A DNA stretch of 64,000 nucleotides. It comes from Ptiloglossa arizonensis. Taxonomy: Eukaryota > Arthropoda > Insecta > Hymenoptera > Colletidae. The stretch spans positions 1,302,001 through 1,366,000 of the forward strand of contig NW_027478419.1 in the NCBI RefSeq assembly GCF_051014685.1, in the 5' to 3' direction. The translations under genes were made by a program, and so were the position numbers. How positions within the stretch are numbered: the stretch's first letter is position 1; the number at the start of each line of letters is the position of its first letter. Under the pieces are notes generated by a model. The model was given only the letters and a program-made list of their open reading frames with translations, made no database searches and was not told where the DNA came from. Shown piece by piece: positions 35,149-48,540 of the stretch.

Positions 35149-37133
35149 ATATCTCGCGAACGGATTGACCAATCCGCATGATTTCTGTTGCATCTGAAAG
35201 TAGAAACTCGCCCGACTACAACGGTAGGTGTAGTTTTCCCCTAGGCCGTTCTAGTTATTAGTTTCGAGCTTCAGAACTGCGAAAATTTTGAGTTTCTCAA
35301 GCGTTTCTTACTTCCAAACTGCCATATCTCGCGAACGGATTGATCAATCCTCAAAATTTCTGTTGCTTCTGAAAGTAGAAACTCGCCCGATTAGAACGGT
35401 ATGCGCACTTTTCCCCTAGGCCGTTCTAGTCATTCGTTTCGAGCATCAGAAATGCGAAAATTTTGAGTTTCTCAAGCGTTTCCCCCTTCAAAATACCATA
35501 TCTCGTGAACGGATCGACCAATCCGCAAAATTTCCGTTGCATCTGAAAGTAGAAACTCGCCCGATTACATCGGTATGCGTACTTTTCCCCTAGGCCGTTC
35601 TAGTTATTCGTTTCGAGCATCAGAACTGCGAAAATTTTGAGTTTCTCAAGCGTTTCCCCCTTCAAAATACCATATCTCGTGAACGGATCGACCAATCCGC
35701 AAAATTTCCGTTGCATCTGAAAGTAGAAACTCGCCCGATTACATCGGTATGCGTACTTTTCCCCTAGGCCGTTCTAGTTATTCGTTTCGAGCATCAGAAC
35801 TGCGAAAATTTTGAGTTTCTCAAGCGTTTCTTACATCCAAACTGCCACATCTCGCGAACGGATTGACCAATCCGCAAAATTTCTGTTGCATCTGAATGTA
35901 GAAACTCGCCCGACTACAACGGTAGGTGTAGTTTTCCCCTAGGCCGTTCTAGTTATTAGTTTCGAGCTTCAGAACTGCGAAAATTTTGAGTTTCTCAAGC
36001 GTTTCTTACATCCAAACTGCCACATCTCTTGAACGGATCGACCAATCCGCAAAATTTCTGTTGCATCTGAAAGTAGAAAGTCGCCCGATTACATCGGTAT
36101 GCGTACTTTTCCCCTAGGCCGTTCTAGTTATTCGTTTCGAGCATCAGAACTGCGAAAATTTTGAGTTTCTCAAGCGTTTCTTACATCCAAACTGCCACAA
36201 CTCGCGAACGGATTGACCAATCCGCAAAATTTCTGTTGCATCTGAAAGTAGAAATTCGCCTGATTACAACGGTATGTGTAGTTTTCCCCTGGGCCGTTCT
36301 AGTTATTCATTTCGAGCATCAGAACTGCGAAAATTTTGAGTTTCTCAAGCGTTTCTTACTTCCAAACTGCCATATCTCGCGAACGGATTGATCAATCCGC
36401 AAAATTTCTGTTGCTTCTGAAAGTAGAAACTCGCCCGATTAGAACGGTATGCGCACTTTTCCCCTAGGCCGTTCTAGTTATTCGTTTCGAGCATCAGAAC
36501 TTCGAAAATTTTGAGTTTCTCAAGCGTTTCTTACATCCAAACTGCCACATCTCGCGAACGGATTGACCAATCCGCAAAATTTCTGTTGCATCTGAAAGTA
36601 GAAACTCGCCTGATTACAACGGTATGTGTAGTTTTCCCCTAGACCGTTCCAGTTATTCGTTTCGAGAATCAGAACTGCGAAAATTTTGAGTTTCTCAAGC
36701 GTTTCTTACATCCAAACTGCCATATCTCGCGAACGGATTGACCAATCCGCAAAATTTCTGTTGCATTTGAATGTAGAAACTCGCCCGATTACAACGGTAT
36801 GCGCACTTTTCCCCTGGGCCGTTCTAGTTATTCGTTTCGAGCATCAGAACTGCGAAAATTTTGAGTTTCTCAAGCGTATCTTACTTCCAAACTGCCATAT
36901 CTCGCGAACGGATTGACCAATGCGCAAAATTTCTGTTGCATTTGAATGTAGAAACTCGCCCGATTACAACGGTATGTGTAGTTTTCCCCTAGGCCGTTCC
37001 AGTTATTCGTTTCGAGCATCAGAACAGCGAAAATTTTGAGTTTCTCAAGCGTTTCTTACATCCAAACGGCCATATCTCGCGAACGGATTGACCAATCCGC
37101 ATGATTTCTGTTGCATCTGAAAGTAGAAACTCG

Positions 37134-37146
37134 CCTGATAAAACGG
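37134..37146 (+). other. Independent single-base deletion (CCTGATAAAACGG)
   Basis: CCTGATTACAACGG has become CCTGATAAAACGG, one base shorter. This is the last phase slip in the window; all later landmarks keep one phase to base 64,000. Confidence 0.8.
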
Positions 37147-37599
37147 TATGTGTAATTTTCCCCTAGACCGTTCCAGTTATTCGTTTCGAGAATCAGAACT
37201 GCGAAAATTTTGAGTTTCTCAAGCGTTTCTTACTTCCAAACTGCCATATCTTGCGAACGGATTGACCAATCCGCATGATTTCTGTTGCATCTGAAAGTAG
37301 AAACTCGCCCGACTACAACGGTAGGTGTAGTTTTCCCCTAGGCCGTTCTAGTTATTAGTTTCGAGCTTCAGAACTGCGAAAATTTTGAGTTTCTCAAGCG
37401 TTTCTTACTTCCAAACTGCCACATCTCGCGAACGGATCGACCAATCCGCAAAATTTCTGTTGCATCTGAAAGTAGAAACTCGCCCGATTACATCGGTATG
37501 CGTGCTATTCCCCTAGGCCGTTCCAGTTATTCGTTTCGAGAATCAGAACTGCGAAAATTTTGAGTTTCCCAAGCGTTTCTTACCTCCAAACTGCCATAT

Positions 37600-40500
37600 C
37601 TCGCGAACGGATTGACCAATCCGCAAAATTTCTGTAGCATCTGAAAGTAGAAACTGGCCCGATTACAACGGTATGCGCACTTTTCCCCTAGGCCGTTCTA
37701 GTTATTCGTTTCGAGCATCAGAACTGCGAAAATTTTGAGTTTCTCAAGCGTTTCTTACATCCAAACTGCCACATCTCGCGAACGGATTGACCAATCCGCA
37801 AAATTTCTGTTGCATCTGAAAGTAGAAACTCGCCTGATTACAACGGTATGCGTACTTTTCCCCTAGGCCGTTCTAGTTATTCGTTTCGAGCATCAGAACT
37901 GCGAAAATTTTGAGTTTCTCAAGCGTTTCTTACATCCAAACTGCCACATCTCGCGAACGGATTGACCAATCCGCAAAATTTCTGTTGCATCTGAAAGTAG
38001 AAACTCGCCTGATTACAACGGTATGTGTAGTTTTCCCCTTGACCGTTCCAGTTATTCGTTTCGAGAATCAGAACTGCGAAAATTTTGAGTTTCTCAAGCG
38101 TTTCTTACCTCCAAACTGCCATATCTCGCGAACAGATTGAACAATCCGCAAAATTTTTGTTGCATCTGAAAGTAGAAACTCGCCCGATTACAACGGTATC
38201 CGTGCTTTTCCCCTAGGCCGTTCTAGTTACTCGTCTCGAGCATCATAACTGCGAAAATTTTGAGTTCCTCAAGCGTTTCTTACCTCCAAACTGCCATATC
38301 TCGCGAACGGATTGACAAACCCGCAAAATTTCTGTTGCATCTGAAAGTAGAAACGCGCCCGATTACAACGGTATGCGTACTTCTCCCCTAGGGCGTTCCA
38401 GTTATTCGTCTCTAGCATCAGAACTGCGAAAAATTTGAGTTTTTCAAGCGTTTCTTACCTCCAAACTGCCATATCTCGCGAACGGATTGACCGATCCGCA
38501 ACATTTCTGTTGCCTCTGAAAGTAGAAACTCGCCCGATTACAACGGTATGCGTACTTTTCCCCTAGGCCGTTCTAGTTACTCGTTTCGAGCATCAGAACT
38601 GCGAAAATTTTGAGTTTCTCAAGCGTTTCTTACCTCCAAACTGCCATATCTCGCGAACGGATTGACCAATCCGCAAAATTTCTGTTGCATTTGAATGTAG
38701 AAACTCGCCCGATTACAACGGTATGTGTAGTTTTCCCCTAGGCCGTTCCAGTTATTCGTTTCGACCATCAGAACTGCGAAAATTTTGAGTTTCTCAAGCG
38801 TTTCTTACATCCAAACTGCCACATCTCGCGAACGGATTGATCAATCCGGAAAATTTCTGTTGCATCTGAAAGTAGAAACTCGCCCGATTACAACGGTATG
38901 CGCACTTTTCCCCTAGGCCGTTCTAGTTATTAGTTTCGAGCTTCAGAACTGCGAAAATTTTGAGTTTCTCAAGCGTTTCTTACTTCCAAACTGCCACATC
39001 TCGCGAACGGATCGACCAATCCGCAAAATTTCTGTTGCATCTGAAAGTAGAAACTCGCCCGATTACATCGGTATGCGTACTTTTCCCCTAGGCCGTTCTA
39101 GTTATTCGTTTCGAGCATCAGAACTGCGAAAATTTTGAGTTTCTCAAGCGTTTCTTACATCCAAACTGCCACATCTCGCGAACGGATCGACCAATCCGCA
39201 AAATTTCTGTTGCATCTGAAAGTAGAAACTCGCCTGATTACAACGGTATGTGTAGTTTTCCCCTAGACCGTTCCAGTTATTCGTTTCGAGAATCAGAACT
39301 GCGAAAATTTTGAGTTTCTCAAGCGTTTCTTACCTCCAAACTGCCATATCTCGCGAACGGATTGACCAATCCGCAAAATTTCTGTTGCATCTGAAAGTAG
39401 AAACTGGCCCGATTACAACGGTATGCGCACTTTTCCCCTAGGCCGTTCTGGTTATTCGTTTCGAGCATCAGAACTGCGAAAATTTTGAGTTTCTCAAGCG
39501 TTTCATACATCCAAACGGCCATATCTCGCGAACGGATTGACCAACCCGCATGATTTCTGTTGCATCTGAAAGTAGAAACTCGCCCGACTACAACGGTAGG
39601 TGTAGTTTTCCCCTAGGCCGTTCTAGTTATTAGTTTCGAGCTTCAGAACTGCGAAAATTTTGAGTTTCTCAAGCGTTTCTTACTTCCAAACTGCCACATC
39701 TCGCGAACGGATCGACCAATCCGCAAAATTTCTGTTGCATCTGAAAGTAGAAACTCGCCCGATTACATCGGTATGCGTACTTTTCCCCTAGGCCGTTCTA
39801 GTTATTCGTTTCGAGCATCAGAACTGCGAAAATTTTGAGTTTCTCAAGCGTTTCTTACATCCAAACTGCCACATCTCGCGAACGGATTGACCAATCCGCA
39901 AAATTTCTGTTGCATCTGAAAGTAGAAACTCGCCTGATTACAACGGTATGTGTAGTTTTCCCCTTGACCGTTCCAGTTATTCGTTTCGAGAATCAGAACT
40001 GCGAAAATTTTGAGTTTCTCAAGCGTTTCTTACCTCCAAACTGCCATATCTCGCGAACGGATTGACCAATCCGCAAAATTTCTGTTGCATTTGAATGTAG
40101 AAACTCGCCCGATTACAACGGTATGTGTAGTTTTCCCCTAGGCCGTTCCAGTTATTCGTTTCGACCATCAGAACTGCGAAAATTTTGAGTTTCTCAAGCG
40201 TTTCTTACATCCAAATGGCCATATCTCGCGAACGGATTGACCAATCCGCATGATTTCTGTTGCATCTGAAAGTAGAAACACGCCCGACTACAACGGTAGG
40301 TGTAGTTTTCCCCTAGGCCGTTCTAGTTATTAGTTTCGAGCTTCAGAACTGCGAAAATTTTGAGTTTCTCAAGCGTTTCTTACTTCCAAACTGCCACATC
40401 TCGCGAACGGATCGACCAATCCGCAAAATTTCTGTTGCATCTGAAAGTAGAAACTCGCCCGATTACATCGGTATGCGTACTTTTCCCCTAGGCCGTTCTA

Positions 40501-42580
40501 GTTATTCGTTTCGAGCATCAGAACTGCGAAAATTTTGAGTTTCTCAAGCGTTTCTTACATCCAAACTGCCACATCTCGCGAACGGATTGACCAATCCGCA
40601 AAATTTCTGTTGCATCTGAAAGTAGAAACTCGCCTGATTACAACGGTATGTGTAGTTTTCCCCTAGACCGTTCCAGTTATTCGTTTCGAGCATCAGAACT
40701 GCGAAAATTTTGAGTTTCTAAAGCGTTTCTTATCTCCAAACTGCCATATCTCGCGAACGGATTGATCAATCCACAAAATTTCTGTTGCATTTGAATGTAG
40801 AAACTCGCCCGATTACAACGGTATGTGTAGTTTTCCCCTAGGCCGTTCCAGTTATTCGTTTCGAGCATCAGAACTGCGAAAATTTTGAGTTTCTCAAGCG
40901 TTTCTTACATCCAAACGGCCATATCTCGCGAACGGATTGACCAATCCGCATGATTTCTGTTGCATCTGAAAATAGAAACTCGCCCGACTACAACGGTAGG
41001 TGTAGTTTTCCCCTAGGCCGTTCTAGTTATTCGTTTCGAGCATCAGAACTGCGAAAATTTTGAGTTTCTCAAGCGTTTCTTACATCCAAACTGCCATATC
41101 TCGCGAACGGATTGACCAATCCGCAAAATTTCTGTTGCATTTGAAAGTAGAAACTCGCCCGATTACAACGGTATGCGCACTTTTCCCCTGGGCCTTTCTA
41201 GTTATTCGTTTCGAGCATCAGAACTGCGAAAATTTTGAGTTTCTAAAGCGTTTCTTATCTCCAAACTGCCATATCTCGCGAACGGATTGACCAATCCGCA
41301 AAATTTCTGTTGCATCTGAAAGTAGAAACTCGCCCGATTACAACGGTATGTGTAGTTTTCCCCTAGGCCGTTCCAGTTATTCATTTCGAGCATCAGAACT
41401 GCGAAAATTTTGAGTTTCTCAAGCGTTTCTTACCTCGAAACTGCCATATCTCGCGAACGGATTGATCAATCCGCAAAATTTCTGTTGCTTCTGAAAGTAG
41501 AAACTCGCCCGATTACAACGGTATGGGCACTTTTCCCCTAGGCCGTTCTCGTCATTCGTTTCGAGCATCAGAACTGCGAAAATTTTGAGTTTCTCAAGCG
41601 TTTCTTACCTCGAAACTGCCATATCTCGCGAACGGATTGACCAATCCGCAAAATTTCTGTTGCATTTGAATGTAGAAACTCGCCCGATTACAACGGTATG
41701 CGCACTTTTCCCCTGGGCCGTTCTAGTTATTCGTTTCTAGCATCAGAACTGCGAAAATTTTGAGTTACTAAAGCGTTTCTTATCTCCAAACTGCCATATC
41801 TCGCTAACGGATTGATCAATCCGCAAAATTTCTGTTGCATCTGAAAGTAGAAACTCGCCCGACTACAACGGTAGGTGTAGTTTTCCCCTAGGCCGTTCTA
41901 GTTATTAGTTTCGAGCATCAGAACTGCGAAAATTTTGAGTTTCTCAAGCGTTTCTTACTTCCAAACTGCCACATCTCGCGAACGGATCGACCAATCCGCA
42001 AAATTTCTGTTGCATCTGAAAGTAGAAACTCGCCCGATTACATCGGTATGCGTACTTTTCCCCTAGGCCGTTCTAGTTATTCGTTTCGAGCATCAGAACT
42101 GCGAAAATTTTGAGTTTCTCAAGCGTTTCTTACATCCAAACGGCCATATCTCGCGAACGGATTGACCAATCCGCATGATTTCTGTCGCATCTGAAAGTAG
42201 AAACTCGCCCGACTACAACGGTAGGTGTAGTTTTCCCCTAGGCCGTTCTAGTTATTAGTTTCGAGCTTCAGAACTGCGAAAATTTTGAGTTTCTCAAGCG
42301 TTTCTTACTTCCAAACTGCCACATCTCGCGAACGGATCGACCAATCCGCAAAATTTCTGTTGCATCTGAAAGTAGAAACTCGCCCGATTACATCGGTATG
42401 CGTGCTTTTCCCCTAGGCCGTTCCAGTTATTCGTTTCGAGAATCAGAACTGCGAAAATTTTGAGTTTCTCAAGCGTTTCTTACCTCCAAACTGCCATATC
42501 TCGCGAACGGATTGACCAATCCGCAAAATTTCTGTTGCATCTGAAAGTAGAAACTGGCCCGATTACAACGGTATGCGCAC
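37600..42580 (+). repeat. Right-domain monomers, 11-monomer spacing
   Basis: The CCTTGACCG monomer at about 38,037 recurs at 39,962, and corresponding monomers at 37,910 and 39,835 are 1,925 bp (11 monomers) apart. GAAACTGGCCC monomers are at 37,651, 39,401 and 42,551. Bases 38,131 to about 38,600 are an island of left-domain type monomers. Later units carry TTGAATGTAG, GTTGCTTCTG and CATGATTT variants in irregular order. Confidence 0.8.
38131..38600 (+). repeat. Island of left-domain monomers inside the right domain
   Basis: Successive monomers carry AACAGATTGA, TTTTTGTTGC, TATCCGTGC, TCGTCTCGAGCATCATAAC, then GACAAACCCGC, CGCGCCCG, CTAGGGCGTTCCAG, then GACCGATCCGCAACATTTC. This is the same order of markers as 5,060-5,440 in the left domain, including the AACATTTC variant found there, with several added differences. 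It looks like a diverged copy. Confidence 0.8.
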
Positions 42581-44006
42581 TTTTCCCCTAGGCCGTTCTA
42601 GTTATTCGTTTCGAGCATCAGAACTGCGAAAATTTTGAGTTTCTCAAGCGTTTCTTACATCCAAACTGCCACATCTCGCGAACGGATTGACCAATCCGCA
42701 AAATTTCTGTTGCATCTGAAAGTAGAAACTCGCCTGATTACAACGGTATGTGTAGTTTTCCCCTAGACCGTTCCAGTTATTCGTTTCGAGAATCAGAACT
42801 GCGAAAATTTTGAGTTTCTCAAGCGTTTGTTACCTCCAAACTGCCGTATCTCGCGAACGGATTGACCAATCCGCAAAATTTCTGTTGCATTTGAATGTAG
42901 AAACTCGCCCGATTACAACGGTATGTGTAGTTTTCCCCTAGGCCGTTCCAGTTATTCGTTTCGACCATCAGAACTGCGAAAATTTTGAGTTTCTCAAGCG
43001 TTTCTTACATCCAAACTGCCACATCTCGCGAACGGATTGATCAATCCGGAAAATTTCTGTTGCATCTGAAAGTAGAAACTCGCCCGATTACAACGGTATG
43101 CGCACTTTTCCCCAAGGCCGTTCTGGTTATTCGTTTCGAGCATCAGAACTGCGAAAATTTTGAGTTTCTCAAGCGTTTCTTACATCCAAACGGCCATATC
43201 TCGCGAACGGATTGACCAATCCGCATGATTTCTGTTGCATCTGAAAGTAGAAACTCGCCCGACTACAACGGTATGTGTAGTTTTCCCCTAGGCCGTTCTA
43301 GTTATTCGTTTCGAGCATCAGAACTGCGAAAATTTTGAGTTTCTCAAGCGTTTCTTACATCCAAACTGCCACATCTCGCGAACGGATTGACCAATCCGCA
43401 AAATTTCTGTTGCATCTGAAAGTAGAAACTCGCCTGATTACAACGGTATGTGTAGTTTTCCCCTAGACCGTTCCAGTTATTCGTTTCGAGAATCAGAACT
43501 GCGAAAATTTTGAGTTTCTCAAGCGTTTGTTACCTCCAAACTGCCGTATCTCGCGAACGGATTGACCAATCCGCAAAATTTCTGTTGCATTTGAATGTAG
43601 AAACTCGCCCGATTACAACGGTATGTGTAGTTTTCCCCTAGGCCGTTCCAGTTATTCGTTTCGACCATCAGAACTGCGAAAATTTTGAGTTTCTCAAGCG
43701 TTTCTTACATCCAAACTGCCACATCTCGCGAACGGATTGATCAATCCGGAAAATTTCTGTTGCATCTGAAAGTAGAAACTCGCCCGATTACAACGGTATG
43801 CGCACTTTTCCCCAAGGCCGTTCTGGTTATTCGTTTCGAGCATCAGAACTGCGAAAATTTTGAGTTTCTCAAGCGTTTCTTACATCCAAACGGCCATATC
43901 TCGCGAACGGATTGACCAATCCGCATGATTTCTGTTGCATCTGAAAGTAGAAACTCGCCCGACTACAACGGTATGTGTAGTTTTCCCCTAGGCCGTTCTA
44001 GTTATT
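42581..44006 (+). repeat. 4-monomer (700-bp) tandem duplication
   Basis: Bases 42,581-43,306 and 43,281-44,006 appear identical by eye, including private variants CGTTTGTTACC with CTGCCGTATC (42,826 and 43,526), GATCAATCCGGAAAA, and CCCCAAGGCCG. The two units at 42,985 and 43,685 are exactly 700 bp apart. The copies differ from their flanks at both ends, which defines the boundaries. Confidence 0.9.
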
Positions 44007-45720
44007 AGTTTCGAGCTTCAGAACTGCGAAAATTTTGAGTTTCTCAAGCGTTTCTTACTTCCAAACGGCCATATCTCGCGAACGGATTGACCAATCCGCA
44101 TGATTTCTGTTGCATCTGAAAGTAGAAAATCGCCTGATTACAACGGTATGTGTAGTTTTCCCCTAGACCGTTCCAGTTATTCGTTTCGAGAATCAGAACT
44201 GCGAAAATTTTGAGTTTCTCAAGCGTTTCTTACCTCCAAACTGCCATATCTCGCGAACGGATTGACCAATCCGCAAAATTTCTGTTGCATCTGAAAGTAG
44301 AAACTGGCCCGATTACAACGGTATGCGCACTTTTCCCCTAGGCCGTTCTGGTTATTCGTTTCGAGCATCAGAACTGCGAAAATTTTGAGTTTCTCAAGCG
44401 TTTCTTACATCCAAACGGCCATATCTCGCGAACGGATTGACCAACCCGCATGATTTCTGTTGCATCTGAAAGTAGAAACTCGCCCGACTACAACGGTAGG
44501 TGTAGTTTTCCCCTAGGCCGTTCTAGTTATTAGTTTCGAGCTTCAGAACTGCGAAAATTTTGAGTTTCTCAAGCGTTTCTTACATCCAAACTGCCACATC
44601 TCGCGAACGGATCGACCAATCCGCAAAATTTCTGTTGCATCTGAAAGTAGAAACTCGCCCGATTACATCGGTATGCGTACTTTTCCCCTAGGCCGTTCTA
44701 GTTATTCGTTTCGAGCATCAGAACTGCGAAAATTTTGAGTTTCTCAAGCGTTTCTTACATCCAAACTGCCACATCTCGCGAACGGATTGACCAATCCGCA
44801 AAATTTCTGTTGCATCTGAAAGTAGAAACTCGCCTGATTACAACGGTATGTGTAGTTTTCCACTTGACCGTTCCAGTTATTCGTTTCGAGAATCAGAACT
44901 GCGAAAATTTTGAGTTTCTCAAGCGTTTCTTACCTCCAAACTGCCATATCTCGCGAACGGATTGACCAATCCGCAAAATTTCTGTTGCATTTGAATGTAG
45001 AAACTCGCCCGATTACAACGGTATGTGTAGTTTTCCCCTAGGCCGTTCCAGTTATTCGTTTCGACCATCAGAACTGCGAAAATTTTGAGCTTCTCAAGCG
45101 TTTCTTACATCCAAACTGCCACATCTCGCGAACGGATTGATCAATCCGGAAAATTTCTGTTGCATCTGAAAGTAGAAACTCGCCCGATTACAACGGTATG
45201 CGCACTTTTCCCCTAGGCCGTTCTAGTTATTAGTTTCGAGCTTCAGAACTGCGAAAATTTTGAGTTTCTCAAGCGTTTCTTACTTCCAAACTGCCACATC
45301 TCGCGAACGGATCGACCAATCCGCAAAATTTCTGTTGCATCTGAAAGTAGAAACTCGCCCGATTACATCGGTATGCGTACTTTTCCCCTAGGCCGTTCTA
45401 GTTATTCGTTTCGAGCATCAGAAATGCGAAAATTTTGAGTTTCTCAAGCGTTTCTTACATCCAAACGGCCATATCTCGCGAACGGATTGACCAATCCGCA
45501 TGATTTCTCTTGCATCTGAAAGTAGAAACTCGCCCGACTACAACGGTAGGTGTAGTTTTCCCCTAGGCCGTTCTAGTTATTAGTTTCGAGCTTCAGAACT
45601 GCGAAAATTTTGAGTTTCTCAAGCGTTTCTTACTTCCAAACTGCCACATCTCGCGAACGGATCGACCAATCCGCAAAATTTCTGTTGCATCTGAAAGTAG
45701 AAACTCGCCCGATTACATCG
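44007..45720 (+). repeat. Right-domain monomers between tandem HOR blocks
   Basis: About ten monomers of the CGCCTG/CTAGACCG, CTGGCCC, CAACCCGCATG/TAGGTG, GATCGACC/ACATCGG, TTGAATGTAG/CGACCATCAG and TCCGGAAAA classes. A CACTTGACCG variant sits at about 44,862. GAAACTGGCCC at 44,301 is ten monomers before the next one at 46,051. Confidence 0.8.
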
Positions 45721-48540
45721 GTATGCGTACTTTTCCCCTAGGCCGTTCTAGTTATTCGTTTCGAGCATCAGAACTGCGAAAATTTTGAGTTTCTCAAGCG
45801 TTTCTTACATCCAAACTGCCACATCTCGCGAACGGATCGACCAATCCGCAAAATTTCTGTTGCATCTGAAAGTAGAAACTCGCCTGATTACAACGGTATG
45901 TGTAGTTTTCCCCTAGACCGTTCCAGTTATTCGTTTCGAGAATCAGAACTGCGAAAATTTTGAGTTTCTCAAGCGTTTCTTACCTCCAAACTGCCATATC
46001 TCGCGAACGGATTGACCAATCCGCAAAATTTCTGTTGCATCTGAAAGTAGAAACTGGCCCGATTACAACGGTATGCGCACTTTTCCCCTAGGCCGTTCTG
46101 GTTATTCGTTTCGAGCATCAGAACTGCGAAAATTTTGAGTTTCTCAAGCGTTTCTTACATCCAAACGGCCATATCTCGCGAACGGATTGACCAACCCGCA
46201 TGATTTCTGTTGCATCTGAAAGTAGAAACTCGCCCGACTACAACGGTAGGTGTAGTTTTCCCCTAGGCCGTTCTAGTTATTAGTTTCGAGCTTCAGAACT
46301 GCGAAAATTTTGAGTTTCTCAAGCGTTTCTTACTTCCAAACTGCCACATCTCGCGAACGGATCGACCAATCCGCAAAATTTCTGTTGCATCTGAAAGTAG
46401 AAACTCGCCCGATTACATCGGTATGCGTACTTTTCCCCTAGGCCGTTCTAGTTATTAGTTTCGAGCATCAGAACTGCGAAAATTTTGAGTTTCTCAAGCG
46501 TTTCTTACTTCCAAACTGCCACATCTCGCGAACGGATCGACCAATCCGCAAAATTTCTATTGCATCTGAAAGTAGAAACTCGCCCGATTACATCGGTATG
46601 CGTACTTTTCCCCTAGGCCGTTCTAGTTATTCGTTTCGAGCATCAGAAATGCGAAAATTTTGAGTTTCTCAAGCGTTTCTTACATCCAAACGGCCATATC
46701 TCGCGAACGGATTGACCAATCCGCATGATTTCTGTTGCATCTGAAAGTAGAAACTCGCCCGACTACAACGGTATGCGTACTTTTCCCCTAGGCCGTTCTA
46801 GTTATTCGTTTCGAGCATCAGAACTGCGAAAATTTTGAGTTTCTCAAGCGTTTCTTACATCCAAACTGCCACATCTCGCGAACGGATCGACCAATCCGCA
46901 AAATTTCTGTTGCATCTGAAAGTAGAAACTCGCCTGATTACAACGGTATGTGTAGTTTTCCCCTAGACCGTTCCAGTTATTCGTTTCGAGAATCAGAACT
47001 GCGAAAATTTTGAGTTTCTCAAGCGTTTCTTACCTCCAAACTGCCATATCTCGCGAACGGATTGACCAATCCGCAAAATTTCTGTTGCATCTGAAAGTAG
47101 AAACTGGCCCGATTACAACGGTATGCGCACTTTTCCCCTAGGCCGTTCTGGTTATTCGTTTCGAGCATCAGAACTGCGAAAATTTTGAGTTTCTCAAGCG
47201 TTTCTTACATCCAAACGGCCATATCTCGCGAACGGATTGACCAACCCGCATGATTTCTGTTGCATCTGAAAGTAGAAACTCGCCCGACTACAACGGTAGG
47301 TGTAGTTTTCCCCTAGGCCGTTCTAGTTATTAGTGTCGAGCTTCAGAACTGCGAAAATTTTGAGTTTCTCAAGCGTTTCTTACTTCCAAACTGCCACATC
47401 TCGCGAACGGATCGACCAATCCGCAAAATTTCTGTTGCATCTGAAAGTAGAAACTCGCCCGATTACATCGGTATGCGTACTTTTCCCCTAGGCCGTTCTA
47501 GTTATTAGTTTCGAGCATCAGAACTGCGAAAATTTTGAGTTTCTCAAGCGTTTCTTACTTCCAAACTGCCACATCTCGCGAACGGATCGACCAATCCGCA
47601 AAATTTCTATTGCATCTGAAAGTAGAAACTCGCCCGATTACATCGGTATGCGTACTTTTCCCCTAGGCCGTTCTAGTTATTCGTTTCGAGCATCAGAAAT
47701 GCGAAAATTTTGAGTTTCTCAAGCGTTTCTTACATCCAAACGGCCATATCTCGCGAACGGATTGACCAATCCGCATGATTTCTGTTGCATCTGAAAGTAG
47801 AAACTCGCCCGACTACAACGGTATGCGTACTTTTCCCCTAGGCCGTTCTAGTTATTCGTTTCGAGCATCAGAACTGCGAAAATTTTGAGTTTCTCAAGCG
47901 TTTCTTACATCCAAACTGCCACATCTCGCGAACGGATCGACCAATCCGCAAAATTTCTGTTGCATCTGAAAGTAGAAACTCGCCTGATTACAACGGTATG
48001 TGTAGTTTTCCCCTAGACCGTTCCAGTTATTCGTTTCGAGAATCAGAACTGCGAAAATTTTGAGTTTCTCAAGCGTTTCTTACCTCCAAACTGCCATATC
48101 TCGCGAACGGATTGACCAATCCGCAAAATTTCTGTTGCATCTGAAAGTAGAAACTGGCCCGATTACAACGGTATTCGCACTTTTCCCCTAGGCCGTTCTG
48201 GTTATTCGTTTCGAGCATCAGAACTGCGAAAATTTTGAGTTTCTCAAGCGTTTCTTACATCCAAACGGCCATATCTCGCGAACGGATTGACCAACCCGCA
48301 TGATTTCTGTTGCATCTGAAAGTAGAAACTCGCCCGACTACAACGGTAGGTGTAGTTTTCCCCTAGGCCGTTCTAGTTATTAGTTTCGAGCTTTAGAACT
48401 GCGAAAATTTTGAGTTTCTCAAGCGTTTCTTACTTCCAAACTGCCACATCTCGCGAACGGATCGACCAATCCGCAAAATTTCTGTTGCATCTGAAAGTAG
48501 AAACTCGCCCGATTACATCGGTATGCGTACTTTTCCCCTA
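45721..48540 (+). repeat. 6-monomer (1,050-bp) HOR, about 2.7 copies
   Basis: GAAACTGGCCC occurs at 46,051, 47,101 and 48,151, and again at 49,201 with looser flanks. Private variants such as TTTCTATTGC with CAGAAATGCG (about 46,556/46,647 and 47,606/47,697) also repeat at 1,050 bp. The order is CTGGCCC, CAACCCGCATG/TAGGTG, GATCGACC/ACATCGG, GATCGACC/CAGAAATGC, CATGATTT/CGACTAC, and CGCCTG/CTAGACCG. Confidence 0.9.

Larger units (their letters stand above)
33821..37599 (+). repeat. Disordered monomer patch with clustered deletions
   Basis: No clear long-range period is visible. Classes alternate irregularly: CATGATTT/TAGGTG, GTTGCTTCTG, GATCCGGAAA, CGCCTGATTAC/CTAGACCG, TTGAATGTAG and others. 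Four of the window's seven single-base deletions lie here (about 35,141, 35,488, 35,662 and 37,139). A 174-bp tandem pair occupies about 35,450-35,800. No gene or foreign insert is seen. Confidence 0.8.
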
